Positions 54,779-63,577 of a stretch of 64,000 nucleotides of DNA are shown in pieces. Made by a program: the position numbers and the translations under genes. Source of the DNA: Kistimonas sp964291485 (lineage in GTDB: Bacteria > Pseudomonadota > Gammaproteobacteria > Pseudomonadales > Endozoicomonadaceae); contig OZ220224.1 of the NCBI GenBank assembly GCA_964291485.2, forward strand, positions 3,906,001-3,970,000, given 5' to 3'. Position 1 is the stretch's first letter, and each line of letters starts with the position of its first letter. Below the pieces are notes generated by a model. The model had not been told where the DNA came from, ran no database searches, and was given only the letters and a program-made list of their open reading frames with translations.

Positions 54779-55785
54779 ATGTTCGACTATTTACCTTCGT
54801 TTTTTACAAGATTGTGGACATCGTCCCAAGCAAAGACAACCACCTCAGAACCTAGGCGAGTGTGTTCGGCAACGGTCACTACAAACCTTTCTGATGAAGA
54901 CAGTTATCAGGCCACCCAGACAGATAATCCCAGATATCAAGCTGTTTCTAAAGCACGGAAAATCGCCCTTTGTTCAGATCAAAGCGCACATTATAAGGAC
55001 GACAGTAGCAGTGAAAGTTCCTATGGAACCGCATCAGAATCCTCGCTTTCCATCGAGCCAAGCAAACCTAAAACATTTCTGGACACACTCGTCAAGAAGC
55101 CAACACCAGAGTTTTCAGAGACCGATAACGTACCAGAAGATATTGTATTTTCTAAAATCAGAAAGTTCATTTATAAAAAAAAGGAAAAAAAATAGCAGTA
55201 GCAGGACCAAGAGTAAAAATATGTGGCTCTGTCAGCAATTTAGATATTAGTCTTCCAGCCTTTACAACCTCTTTTTTTATACTCGATCAAATAAGTGAAA
55301 ATAACATTGAAACATTACATTCAATCAGGAAAACGCTAAAACAATGGAATAAAATTGCCAGCGCCTACCAAAAAAAATCGCCACCAGTTAAATTAGTCGA
55401 ACAATGGTCAAAAGAAATTGCAAACATAATCCACTTAGCGATAGCAAAAGAATATAAGCATCGTCATGACTATAAAGATGCACTACTCTTCACTGCCCAC
55501 CTACCAGATATTGAAGCATTCGCAGAACTATCTCATGCGCTAGCAGGCGTGACATACTGCAAGAAGATATTTAAAAAACCAGAATTACGCATCCATAAGA
55601 GCTTCATCAAACCAGAATTCCTGCCAGAATCACCAGGAAATGTCTATGTTCGAGGTACTGGACGTGCATTGATACAAGTAATCATCAATCACATGGAAGC
55701 CTCTACAGATATACTCTCGGCAACCTCCTTCCCTGTAAATAAAGTCTCTGGCTATCTAAGGAACCTGCGATTAAGTCCCCAATAA
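54779..55785 (+). pseudogene. Serine-rich, effector-like gene split by an A8GGA8 tract and truncated by an insertion sequence
   Basis: The first frame (54779-55195, 138 residues) has a Ser/Thr-rich stretch (DDSSSESSYGTASESSLSIE) and ends KKKEKK at a TAG inside a poly-A tract. The -1 frame is open from there to 55785 and encodes about 200 further residues (CGSVSNLDISLPAFTT; SPPVKLVEQWSKEIANIIHL; FLPESPGNVYVRGTGRALIQ; SATSFPVNKVSGYL). The final codons RNLRLSPQ come from the insertion sequence at 55760. Beyond the element, after removing one CTAA copy, the frame would continue NHTLGFELAEDQ and stop at 56961. I do not recognise the protein. AT-rich base use sets it apart. It may be dead, phase-variable or expressed by frameshifting. 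Confidence 0.65.
55175..55192 (+). repeat. A8-GG-A8 slippage tract with a slippery heptamer
   Basis: The frame-0 codons are TAT AAA AAA AAG GAA AAA AAA TAG. A AAA AAG (55177-55183) is in the same phase as the -1 frameshift site of E. coli dnaX. A -1 shift, or one extra A in either run, joins the two open frames. Confidence 0.7.
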
Positions 55786-56919
55786 TAAGCTAATCTCCAC
55801 TCAGCCTTTGCCGGAGATCAGTCATGGACCAACAGCTCAGCTTTTCTGACGCTGAATTCACTCAAAAGCGTCGCCAGACCCGCAAAGAAATATTCCTTGC
55901 CCGTATGGATAAACTGATTCCCTGGCATCGTCTTGAGACAATTATTGAACCTCATTACCCCAAACCCGGTAATGGGCGTAGACCGTACCCGTTATCCACC
56001 ATGCTCCGGATACACTGCCTTCAACAATGGTACAGCCTCAGTGATCCGGCCATGGAAGATGCCCTTTATGAAATTGCGTCCATGCGATTATTTGCCGGAT
56101 TATCTCTGGATAAAGCAATTCCTGATCGCACAACCATTATGAACTTTCGACACCTGCTGGAGGCTCACAATCTGGCTCGGGCTATTTTCACGGACGTAAA
56201 CCAATGGCTGACAGAGTCTGGTATCGTTTTGAAAGAAGGCTCTCTGGTCGATGCCACGATCATCGAAGCTCCGACATCCACAAAGAATCAGACGGGGCAG
56301 CGAGATCCCCAAATGCACCAGACCAGAAAGGGTAACCAGTGGTATTTCGGAATGAAGGCGCATATTGGTGTCGATGCCCGTACAGGTTTGACTCATAGTC
56401 TGGCGACAACAGCCGCCAATGAACATGACCTTAATCAAGCCAGTAACCTGTTGCACGGTGATGAACAGTTTGTCTTTGCCGATGCCGGCTACAGAGGAGC
56501 CGAGAAGCGAAAAGCGCTCAATACAGACGCTGTACAGTGGCATATAGCCGAACAACCAGGCAAGTTAAAGAGACTCAGGAAACACCCTCGAATCAATAAA
56601 GTCATTTTGAAAACGGAATACCTGAAAGCCAGCATTCGAGCCAAGGTGGAACATCCCTTCAGAATCATCAAATGCCAGTTTGGATTTATCAAAGCCCGTT
56701 ATCGGGGACTTCGGAAAAATGATGGCAAACTGGCGATGTTATTCGCTCTGGCAAACATGGTTAGACTGGACCAAATGATCCGGGCACAGGGTTAATGTAT
56801 CCGAAAGCCGGACAACCGGCTTCAATGGTAAGAAACTGAGTAATTTTCAGGCTGGATAATAGTGAATTAATGACTTTTCATTCACTGTGTTTCTTTAACG
56901 TCACTTGCTCGCAGGTTCC
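55760..56919 (+). mobile_element. Complete IS5-family insertion sequence, 1160 bp
   Basis: Terminal inverted repeats begin GGAACCTGCGA at both ends (55760 onward and the complement ending at 56919). The target duplication CTAA is intact at 55756-55759 and 56920-56923 and fits the YTAR preference of the IS5 group. It carries one transposase gene. Exact duplications and an intact gene suggest a recent insertion. A partial copy of its left end lies at 37619-37652. Confidence 0.9.
55824..56795 (+). CDS. IS5-family transposase
   Basis: A 323-residue DDE transposase, full length. It opens with FTQKRRQTRKEIFLARMDKL and PWHRLETIIEPHYPKPGNGR, the N-terminal pattern of the IS5 group. The catalytic residues are in GSLVDATIIEAP (D), FVFADAGYRGAEKR (D) and RAKVEHPFRIIKCQFGF (E). 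The start lies 64 bases inside the left end of the element. There are no stops or frameshifts, so it is probably active. Confidence 0.95.
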   Translation: MDQQLSFSDAEFTQKRRQTRKEIFLARMDKLIPWHRLETIIEPHYPKPGNGRRPYPLSTMLRIHCLQQWYSLSDPAMEDALYEIASMRLFAGLSLDKAIPDRTTIMNFRHLLEAHNLARAIFTDVNQWLTESGIVLKEGSLVDATIIEAPTSTKNQTGQRDPQMHQTRKGNQWYFGMKAHIGVDARTGLTHSLATTAANEHDLNQASNLLHGDEQFVFADAGYRGAEKRKALNTDAVQWHIAEQPGKLKRLRKHPRINKVILKTEYLKASIRAKVEHPFRIIKCQFGFIKARYRGLRKNDGKLAMLFALANMVRLDQMIRAQG

Positions 56920-56978
56920 CTAAATCACACACTAGGTTTTGAGCTTGCAGAGGATCAATAAACTTACACAAATTATTG

Positions 56979-57005
56979 AGGCGTAATTCAAAGAACTACG
57001 CCTTT
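56979..57005. terminator. Hairpin between the disrupted gene and the dipeptidase gene
   Basis: A seven-base stem (AGGCGTA / TACGCCT) with an 11-base loop, followed by TT. It follows the original stop of the disrupted gene and precedes the end of the convergent pepQ. Confidence 0.5.
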
Positions 57006-57011
57006 ACCTGT

Positions 57012-58337
57012 TTAATGACTGAAAACAAAAAATGGACGTGATAGATTATCGATTCCCTCTGCCTTTGCCAAAATCGTATCTTCAATCCGAATTCCGCCAA
57101 ATGGCTTCATAGCTTCGATACGTTCCCAGTTAAAATCCGTATTCCCTTCATGCTCGACCAGCAGCTGATCAATGAAGTAAAGACCCGGCTCAATGGTAAA
57201 CAGCATATCGGGTTCGACTTTTCGCTGCAGACGTAATGCCGGATAATCCGGATGTCGACCCATCTGTGCACCATCAGGTCCTGCCAGCCAACCACCAACA
57301 TCATGAGTCTGCAAACCGATCAAGTGTCCGAGGCCATGTGGGAAAAATGTCCGGGTATAGCCCCGGTCATAAATAGCCTCAGCCGACAGACGTACAATGT
57401 CGAATTCACTGAGCATGCCGGCAATACGACGGTGCATGGCATCATGGAGGTCTACATAGGACATCCCCACCCGAATATCACCAATAATACCAAGCTGCTC
57501 AGCATCCATGCGCGCCACCATGTCGCCAAAGTCACCCTTCTCAGCGGCATAGGTGCGGGTAATATCTGCATGGTAATTCCGGAAACTGGCGCCGGCATCA
57601 ATCAAAAATGCGTGGCGCTCCACCGGCGGTTCCCGGTCATAGTCATCATAATGCAGTACCGCACCATGCTCGTTCAGCGCCACGATATTACCATACGGCA
57701 GCTCGGACTCCCTGTGTCGACTCGCCGCGAGATAACGAAGGTGAATGTCAAATTCAGAGAGTCCTTCATGAAACGCGTCCGCAGCGGCCTGATGTGCATG
57801 GGCAGCAATCCTGTTGGCTTCACGCATGCAGGCCTGCTCATAAGGGGTTTTATAAGCACGCATCCAGGTCAGATAATGCAGCAATTCAGGCGGATTGATG
57901 GCACCTACCCCCCAGCTACTGAAACGATCCTCTTCGCACCCCAGCAGCGCAAACCTGGACAGATCCTGAGGCAGGCAACTACGCAGCTGATCAGGACTAT
58001 CAATAACCTTGATGTCCAAAGCATTCGCCCAGAAAACTTCTGCCGGTTCCGGCGCCACATGCCAGTAATCACGGGGTTGGTAATGCACCAGTTGCACAGT
58101 CTCACCAGGCACAAAGATCAGCATGGACTCCGGCGCCCCGCGTGACGGCACCCACTGTCGAAAGAAGGGATTTCCCCAGAAAGGATAGTCCTGATCGTCC
58201 TGAAAACGTCGGTCAGGCACACCGGCCGGGATCAACGCACCGTGATAACCTGCCAACGCCAAGCCTTCGGTGTAGCGTTCCAACAGTGTTGCCACATGCT
58301 GGGCAAAGAGAGAAGTCCAGTCTGTCATTGATTGCAT
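57012..58337 (-). CDS. pepQ: Xaa-Pro dipeptidase
   Basis: A 441-residue M24-family metallopeptidase that splits dipeptides with C-terminal proline. Metal ligands are in LIDAGASFRNYHADITRTY (two Asp), FFPHGLGHLIGLQTHDVGG (His), FTIEPGLYFI (Glu) and IRIEDTILA (Glu). Length and the N-terminal creatinase-like domain fit PepQ. Related enzymes also hydrolyse organophosphates. An ATG three codons later is an equally good start. Confidence 0.93.
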   Translation of the reverse strand: MQSMTDWTSLFAQHVATLLERYTEGLALAGYHGALIPAGVPDRRFQDDQDYPFWGNPFFRQWVPSRGAPESMLIFVPGETVQLVHYQPRDYWHVAPEPAEVFWANALDIKVIDSPDQLRSCLPQDLSRFALLGCEEDRFSSWGVGAINPPELLHYLTWMRAYKTPYEQACMREANRIAAHAHQAAADAFHEGLSEFDIHLRYLAASRHRESELPYGNIVALNEHGAVLHYDDYDREPPVERHAFLIDAGASFRNYHADITRTYAAEKGDFGDMVARMDAEQLGIIGDIRVGMSYVDLHDAMHRRIAGMLSEFDIVRLSAEAIYDRGYTRTFFPHGLGHLIGLQTHDVGGWLAGPDGAQMGRHPDYPALRLQRKVEPDMLFTIEPGLYFIDQLLVEHEGNTDFNWERIEAMKPFGGIRIEDTILAKAEGIDNLSRPFFVFSH

Positions 58338-58509
58338 GTCCTGCTGCGAGCCGGGATGGCTCAGGATTGTCTGTGCACGATAGGGTTCAGGCCGATGTTA
58401 CTGACCCAATACGACACTTGCCAGACATTAACAAAATTTAATGAATCGCCCATGCGACGGTCATCTCATGCCATTTATACTGCAGCCACCTGAACATGAG
58501 GATGTCTCC

Positions 58510-59118
58510 ATGGAAAAGCGACGGGACACCGTAATGGCCAAAGCCATTCGTCAACCTGACAATCGCCGCCTGTACCCCATTCTGTTTGCCCTGTTGTTAC
58601 TGGCCGGTAGCCTGTCCATTGGTCATGCCATGGCCGATTCGCCCCGGGAACAGGCCCTAACCTGGCAAGCCCTGCAGCAGGCCACCTACACACCAGAACA
58701 GGCGATGGCCGATACATTGCGAGCCTACCCGGGTCTGATCACAGAGTATGAAGTGGATGACGAGAACGGCCACCTGGTCTACGAGCTGACACAGGTTTCT
58801 GCTGATTTTCGGCAGGCGCGGGAGCTGACCATTGACGCGCTCACTGGCAAAATACTGGAAAACAAACCGGATGACCTCGACAACTGGCTGCGCCGGCGAG
58901 ACAATCGCACCAACGCCCTGCTGGCAAAAAGCACCCCCTTGGTAGATATTCTGAAACGCTTCCAGAAAAACACCAACGGTCACGTGGTTGAAGCGGAACT
59001 CAAACTGGAAAAGGGCATTCTATTTTTCGAGCTTGAGGTGAATCACGAAGGAAAAATCACCAAACACCTTGTGGATGCCGCCAGCGGCAAGCCGATTCCG
59101 GTTTACGGTAACTTCTGA
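58510..59118 (+). CDS. Membrane/periplasmic PepSY-domain protein
   Basis: A 202-residue protein from the ATG at 58510; upstream in-frame codons lack a ribosome site. A single helix (LYPILFALLLLAGSLSIGHAMA) acts as anchor or signal. Two PepSY-like repeats follow: one around ALQQATYTPEQAMADTLRAY...YEVDDENGHLVYELTQVS, the other around LKRFQKNTNGHVVEAELKLE...FFELEVNHEGKITKHLVDA. The gene lies 18 bases before the response regulator. PepSY proteins near two-component genes often modulate sensing. Confidence 0.82.
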   Translation: MEKRRDTVMAKAIRQPDNRRLYPILFALLLLAGSLSIGHAMADSPREQALTWQALQQATYTPEQAMADTLRAYPGLITEYEVDDENGHLVYELTQVSADFRQARELTIDALTGKILENKPDDLDNWLRRRDNRTNALLAKSTPLVDILKRFQKNTNGHVVEAELKLEKGILFFELEVNHEGKITKHLVDAASGKPIPVYGNF

Positions 59119-59136
59119 CAGCGCTGAGGCAGTTCC

Positions 59137-59814
59137 ATGAAAATTCTGGTGATCGAAGACGACACCACCACACGTAACTATATCTGCAAGGGATTCACTG
59201 AACAGGGTCACAGTGTCGATACGGCAGAAGACGGCCAACAGGGTCTGCTGCTGGGTCTGGAGAAACGCTATGACCTGATCACCCTGGACCGGATGTTGCC
59301 CGGCCTTGATGGCATGAAAGTGCTGGCTTCACTGCGTGCCTCGGGTATCACTACGCCTGTACTGATTCTCAGCGCAATCGGGGATGTGGATGAACGGGTT
59401 CGCGGTCTCCGCCAGGGCGGGGATGATTACATGACTAAACCCTTCGCTTTTGCCGAACTGCTGGCTCGTGCGGATTTGTTAATGGCCCGTGGCAAGCGCG
59501 AACCCGCGACGGAATCCATACTGTCTGTCGGGGATCTGGAACTCAACCTGATTACCCGAGATGTCCACCGCAATGGCCGAACTATCGACTTACAACCGCG
59601 GGAATTTTTGCTGCTTCGTTACCTGATGGAACATGCAGGCCAGGTAGTCACCCGTACATTGTTGTTTGAAGAGGTCTGGCACTACCACTTTGATCCCGGC
59701 ACCAATGTGATTGACGTTCATATCGCCCGTCTTCGGCGCAAACTGGAAGAAGACGACGAATCCCGTCTTCTACATACCGTACGGGGCGTCGGTTACACGC
59801 TGAAGGCGTCCTGA
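59137..59814 (+). CDS. OmpR-family response regulator
   Basis: A 225-residue regulator: receiver domain with acidic pocket in VIEDD and phosphoacceptor D51 in LITLDRMLPGLDG, lysine in YMTKPFAFAELLAR, then a winged-helix DNA-binding domain (REFLLLRYLMEHAGQVVTRT; VDVHIARLRRKL-like segment DVHIARLRRKLEED). It is paired with the kinase 15 bases downstream. The closest relatives by pattern are QseB/BqsR-like regulators, but I would not assign a stimulus from this alone. Confidence 0.92.
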   Translation: MKILVIEDDTTTRNYICKGFTEQGHSVDTAEDGQQGLLLGLEKRYDLITLDRMLPGLDGMKVLASLRASGITTPVLILSAIGDVDERVRGLRQGGDDYMTKPFAFAELLARADLLMARGKREPATESILSVGDLELNLITRDVHRNGRTIDLQPREFLLLRYLMEHAGQVVTRTLLFEEVWHYHFDPGTNVIDVHIARLRRKLEEDDESRLLHTVRGVGYTLKAS

Positions 59815-59829
59815 CACAGAGAATGATCA

Positions 59830-61173
59830 ATGAACCGGATTGCCTGGCGTTCCTCAGTCTGGCGTTATACCGCCATGTATACCGTGCTGGTACTGGTGAT
59901 TATCAGTCTGCTGGCAGGGGCCACCTGGTGGCAGGCGATCCGCGCGCTGCAACACCAGCAGGAACAGACCATAGTGCGGGAACTGGCCCAGTTTCGGGAG
60001 TTGAGTGAGGATATATCCCTGTCCGACTTCCGGCGCGCTGTGTACGACAGAATGCGATTATTCCGTCGTGTCATGATTGCCTGGGACTCTCCCGACGGCA
60101 TGGTGGGTAATCTGAATGCTTTGCCTGAAAGCGTTCAGCCCTGGCCACAAGCCAGTCGATTCATTATTTTCAGCCCCTCCCTGATTGACCACTCTCGCTT
60201 ACGGGAAGTCATCGGCAGCCGAATTGACACCCGATATGGTCCCGTCGTTCTGGCGATCGACAGCAGTGAACTGGATCGTGTCGCAGCACGCGCCAAGCAG
60301 GCTGTTGCCCTCGCAATGATTGGCGCCATTCTGCTCGCTGGTATTTTTGGGTTTATTCTCTCCCGTCGTCTGTTCCGCCGTATTGACAGTATCAACCGAA
60401 TCACTCGGGAGATTGAGGACGGAAAGCTATCCGCGCGACTCCCCGTCAATACCCATGGTGACGAGCTGGATTACCTGTCTGACCGGGTCAACCATATGCT
60501 CAACCGCATTGATGACACGATGCACTCCATTCGCCACGTCACCGACAGCATTGCCCATGACCTCCGTACGCCACTGGCACGATTGCGCCTGCGGCTGGAA
60601 ACGCTGTTACTTGAACAGCCTGAAGAAAGCCCGTTGGGTGATGAACTGGAGATCATGCTGGCCGAACTGGATCAGATTCTAGCCACTTTCCAAGCCATAC
60701 TCGAACTCTCACGACTGGAACAGGGTGCCAGTCATCGACACTTTGAAACGCTCTCCATGCGGGAACTCTGGCAGGATGTCATTGAACTGGCAGAGCCACA
60801 GGCAGAAGAAAAGCAGCAAACCATCACCTTAAACAATCACGATGATTTCCAGATAGACGGTGACAGAAGCCTGCTATTCCGGTTGTGTTACAATCTATTG
60901 GATAACGCTATCAAGTATTCGCCGGAAAACAGTGCCATCGACATCACGACCAATCGCCATGGCTGGAGTATTGCCGATCATGGCGCCGGTATTCCTGACG
61001 AAGAAAAGCAGAAAGTCTTCCGTCGTCTGTACCGAATAGACAGTAGCCGAACCTTACCGGGTTATGGTCTGGGCCTGTCACTAGCTCAGGCGGTCGCAAG
61101 ACTCCATGGTGCCCAAATAGAACTGATTGACAATCATCCCGGATTGAAAGTGATCATTACCTTTCCTGCATAG
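59830..61173 (+). CDS. Sensor histidine kinase
   Basis: A 447-residue kinase with helix 1 at about 15-37, a periplasmic region to about 155, helix 2 (AMIGAILLAGIFGFIL), a HAMP linker, the H-box SIAHDLRTPLARL, and the ATPase boxes NLLDNAIKYS, DHGAGIP and GYGLGLSLAQAV. The sensor region contains RELSE (residues 56-60), which fits the RExxE iron-binding motif known from BqsS/PmrB-type kinases. With the PepSY protein and regulator it forms a three-gene operon. Confidence 0.92.
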   Translation: MNRIAWRSSVWRYTAMYTVLVLVIISLLAGATWWQAIRALQHQQEQTIVRELAQFRELSEDISLSDFRRAVYDRMRLFRRVMIAWDSPDGMVGNLNALPESVQPWPQASRFIIFSPSLIDHSRLREVIGSRIDTRYGPVVLAIDSSELDRVAARAKQAVALAMIGAILLAGIFGFILSRRLFRRIDSINRITREIEDGKLSARLPVNTHGDELDYLSDRVNHMLNRIDDTMHSIRHVTDSIAHDLRTPLARLRLRLETLLLEQPEESPLGDELEIMLAELDQILATFQAILELSRLEQGASHRHFETLSMRELWQDVIELAEPQAEEKQQTITLNNHDDFQIDGDRSLLFRLCYNLLDNAIKYSPENSAIDITTNRHGWSIADHGAGIPDEEKQKVFRRLYRIDSSRTLPGYGLGLSLAQAVARLHGAQIELIDNHPGLKVIITFPA

Positions 61174-61194
61174 CATTGAGCGCAGGAAAGGTAA
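61157..61194. terminator. Perfect hairpin between kinase and bioA
   Basis: A 13-base perfect stem (TTACCTTTCCTGC / GCAGGAAAGGTAA) with a 12-base loop includes the kinase stop codon. It stands between the convergent kinase and bioA genes. Confidence 0.7.
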
Positions 61195-61203
61195 CCATTT
61201 GCA

Positions 61204-62481
61204 TCAGAGTCGCCTAATAACGTTTCGAATGCCCTGCCCTAACAGGGCAAGATCGTCACGACTCATAATATAAGGAGGCATCACATACACGAGCTTTCCG
61301 AATGGCCTGACCCAGATGCCTTCTTCAACAAACATTGGCTGAACCGTTTGCATATCCACCGGCTCTTTCATCTCAACAACGCCAATCGCGCCGAGCACAC
61401 GGACATCCTCAACAGTGGATAATTCGGCCAGAGGTTGCAACTCATCCTTCAGCGCCACTTCAATTCCCTTGACCTGAGATTGCCATTCCCCTCGATTCAA
61501 AATGTCCAGACTGGCGCCTGCGACACTGCAGGCCAGGGGATTGGCCATGAACGTCGGACCATGCATGAATACGCCATTATCCGAAATGGTATGACTGACC
61601 TCATCTGTACACAGCGTTGCCGCGAGTGTCATATAACCGCCCGTCAGGGCTTTGCCAAGGCACATGATATCCGGCGTCACGCCAGCCTGTTCGCACGCAA
61701 AAAGCGTTCCTGTACGTCCAAAGCCCGTGGCAATTTCATCCAGTATCAGTAGTACACCAAATTCCCTGCAGAGTTCCTTCACACGACGCAGGTATTCTGG
61801 TGAGTAGAAGCGCATACCACCCGCGCCCTGCACCACTGGCTCAAGGATCACCGCCACAAGGTTTTCATGGTGCTCGCGAATCGCGTCTGCAAACTCATCC
61901 AGATAGCGTTCATCCCAGGCATCGCCATATCGGCACTGCGGCGCTTCAACAAACACATGCTCAAGTAACATGCCACGAAACAGGCTATGCATACCGTTGA
62001 CCGGATCACACACCGCCATCGCACCCAGGGTATCGCCATGGTAACCATTGCGAACAGTCAACAATCGTTTCTTGCGGGTATTGCCCAGGGATCGCCAGTA
62101 CTGGATCGCCATTTTTATGGCAACTTCCACGGAGACAGAACCGGAATCCGCAAAAAAGACAGTCGACAGACTTTCCGGTGTCATGGCGACCAGTTTTTTC
62201 GCCAGCTCAATCGCTGGCTGATGGGTCAGCCCACCAAACATGACATGCGCCATATTCTGGGCTTGCCGCTCAATGGCAGCATTTAATTCTGGATGGTTAT
62301 AACCGTGAATGGTCGACCACCAGGAGGACATCCCATCCACCAGCTCCCTCCCGTCGGTCAGTTTCAGTCTCACCCCTGAGGCGGACGCTACCGGAAAAAT
62401 CGGCAATCGACGCGTGACCGAGTTGTAAGGGTGCCAGATGTGTTTTGCGTCAAAGTTCAGGTCTTCCTGACTCAGGTCCAT
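61204..62481 (-). CDS. bioA: Adenosylmethionine-8-amino-7-oxononanoate aminotransferase
   Basis: PLP enzyme of biotin synthesis that makes 7,8-diaminopelargonate using SAM as amino donor. Motifs: HIWHPYNSVTRRLP, DGMSSWWSTIHGYNHPELNA, FFADSGSVSVEVAIKMA, LILDEIATGFGRTGTLF and the PLP lysine in MCLGKALTGGYM. I start it at 62481, which matches the length of the E. coli enzyme (425 residues here), though no ribosome site is clear. A GTG at 62517 would add 12 residues. No other bio gene is near. Confidence 0.92.
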   Translation of the reverse strand: MDLSQEDLNFDAKHIWHPYNSVTRRLPIFPVASASGVRLKLTDGRELVDGMSSWWSTIHGYNHPELNAAIERQAQNMAHVMFGGLTHQPAIELAKKLVAMTPESLSTVFFADSGSVSVEVAIKMAIQYWRSLGNTRKKRLLTVRNGYHGDTLGAMAVCDPVNGMHSLFRGMLLEHVFVEAPQCRYGDAWDERYLDEFADAIREHHENLVAVILEPVVQGAGGMRFYSPEYLRRVKELCREFGVLLILDEIATGFGRTGTLFACEQAGVTPDIMCLGKALTGGYMTLAATLCTDEVSHTISDNGVFMHGPTFMANPLACSVAGASLDILNRGEWQSQVKGIEVALKDELQPLAELSTVEDVRVLGAIGVVEMKEPVDMQTVQPMFVEEGIWVRPFGKLVYVMPPYIMSRDDLALLGQGIRNVIRRL

Positions 62482-62728
62482 AGAATGTTCATTGGAGCTT
62501 GCTTGCAAAACGGCCACCTCTTATCGATTGAAATCGCAATACTCATCCAGCCCGCTATACCCATTCAGATATCGCCAGAAGCAAGATACTTCGAAACCCA
62601 ATAACCGGGCAGCCTATTATATCTGTTCTCTATGAACAACACGGACTAAAGCGTCTGGAATGCCATCTACCGGCTTTCGTTGGATATACTTAAAGAGATA
62701 AACAAACCGCTGACTTATCGATACGTAT

Positions 62729-63559
62729 ATGGAAATACTCAATAGCGGATATCTCAAGGATGACAGCCTCAGGGAGGCTCACCTGCCCTCTGTGCTGGCC
62801 AAGGCACTGGCTGCCATTGCCCAATATCATTACACGCCAGAAACACACGAATTTGACTACCAGGCCTGTGCCAGATCCAAATCCTATGAGCACTATCTTC
62901 AGGTTGTAAACGCACTTCAGGACTTCGATCCCGCCTCGCTCGCCGACATGGATGAAAAAGTGGCCTTCTGGCTCAACCTGTACAATGGCCTGGTGATACA
63001 TAGTGTCATCCACCATGAGGTCTGTGGCAGCGTCAGGCACCACAATGGTTTCTATACGTATAACTGTTATAAACTCAGGGATCACCATTACAGTCTGGAT
63101 GATATTGAACACGGCATCCTGCGCAGCAACAGCCCCAAATTCGCATCCTTCTGGCGCCCCCTGAAAAAGAAGCACCCCGGTTATCAGCATGCATTGCCTG
63201 AGCTGGATGCAAGAATTCATGCAGCCTTGTTCTGTGCCACAATATCCTGTCCTCTCTTACGCATTTACGACCCGGAGCACCTGTCGGCGATACTGGATAA
63301 TACCGTCTCAGACTATCTGTTGAACTATGTTTCTTTCCATGCAGGCAAACAACTTCTTACCTTGCCTAAGACCTTTTACTGGTACCGGAAAGATTTTGGC
63401 TCAGATCGTGAGTTAATTGCTTTTGTCAGGGAAAAACATCCATCCAGCGATGTACGGCTGGCGCTTTCAAAAGCAGGGGACAACATCAAATTCGACTACC
63501 GTGATTTCGACTGGAGTCTGAACGCAACCCGATACCAATGGCAGCAATCTGAGCTGTAG
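62729..63559 (+). CDS. DUF547-domain protein, copy 1
   Basis: A 276-residue protein of the DUF547 family. Characteristic segments are KVAFWLNLYNGLVIHSVI, YNCYKLRDHHYSLDDIEHGI, ARIHAALFCATISCPLLRIY and LPKTFYWYRKDFG. No signal peptide is visible. The fold contains conserved Asn, His and Cys (NLYN, HGIL, CP) that could form a catalytic site, but no activity is established for the family. It is followed 18 bases later by a paralogue. Confidence 0.82.
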   Translation: MEILNSGYLKDDSLREAHLPSVLAKALAAIAQYHYTPETHEFDYQACARSKSYEHYLQVVNALQDFDPASLADMDEKVAFWLNLYNGLVIHSVIHHEVCGSVRHHNGFYTYNCYKLRDHHYSLDDIEHGILRSNSPKFASFWRPLKKKHPGYQHALPELDARIHAALFCATISCPLLRIYDPEHLSAILDNTVSDYLLNYVSFHAGKQLLTLPKTFYWYRKDFGSDRELIAFVREKHPSSDVRLALSKAGDNIKFDYRDFDWSLNATRYQWQQSEL

Positions 63560-63577
63560 GCGCATTAGGAATGGACT

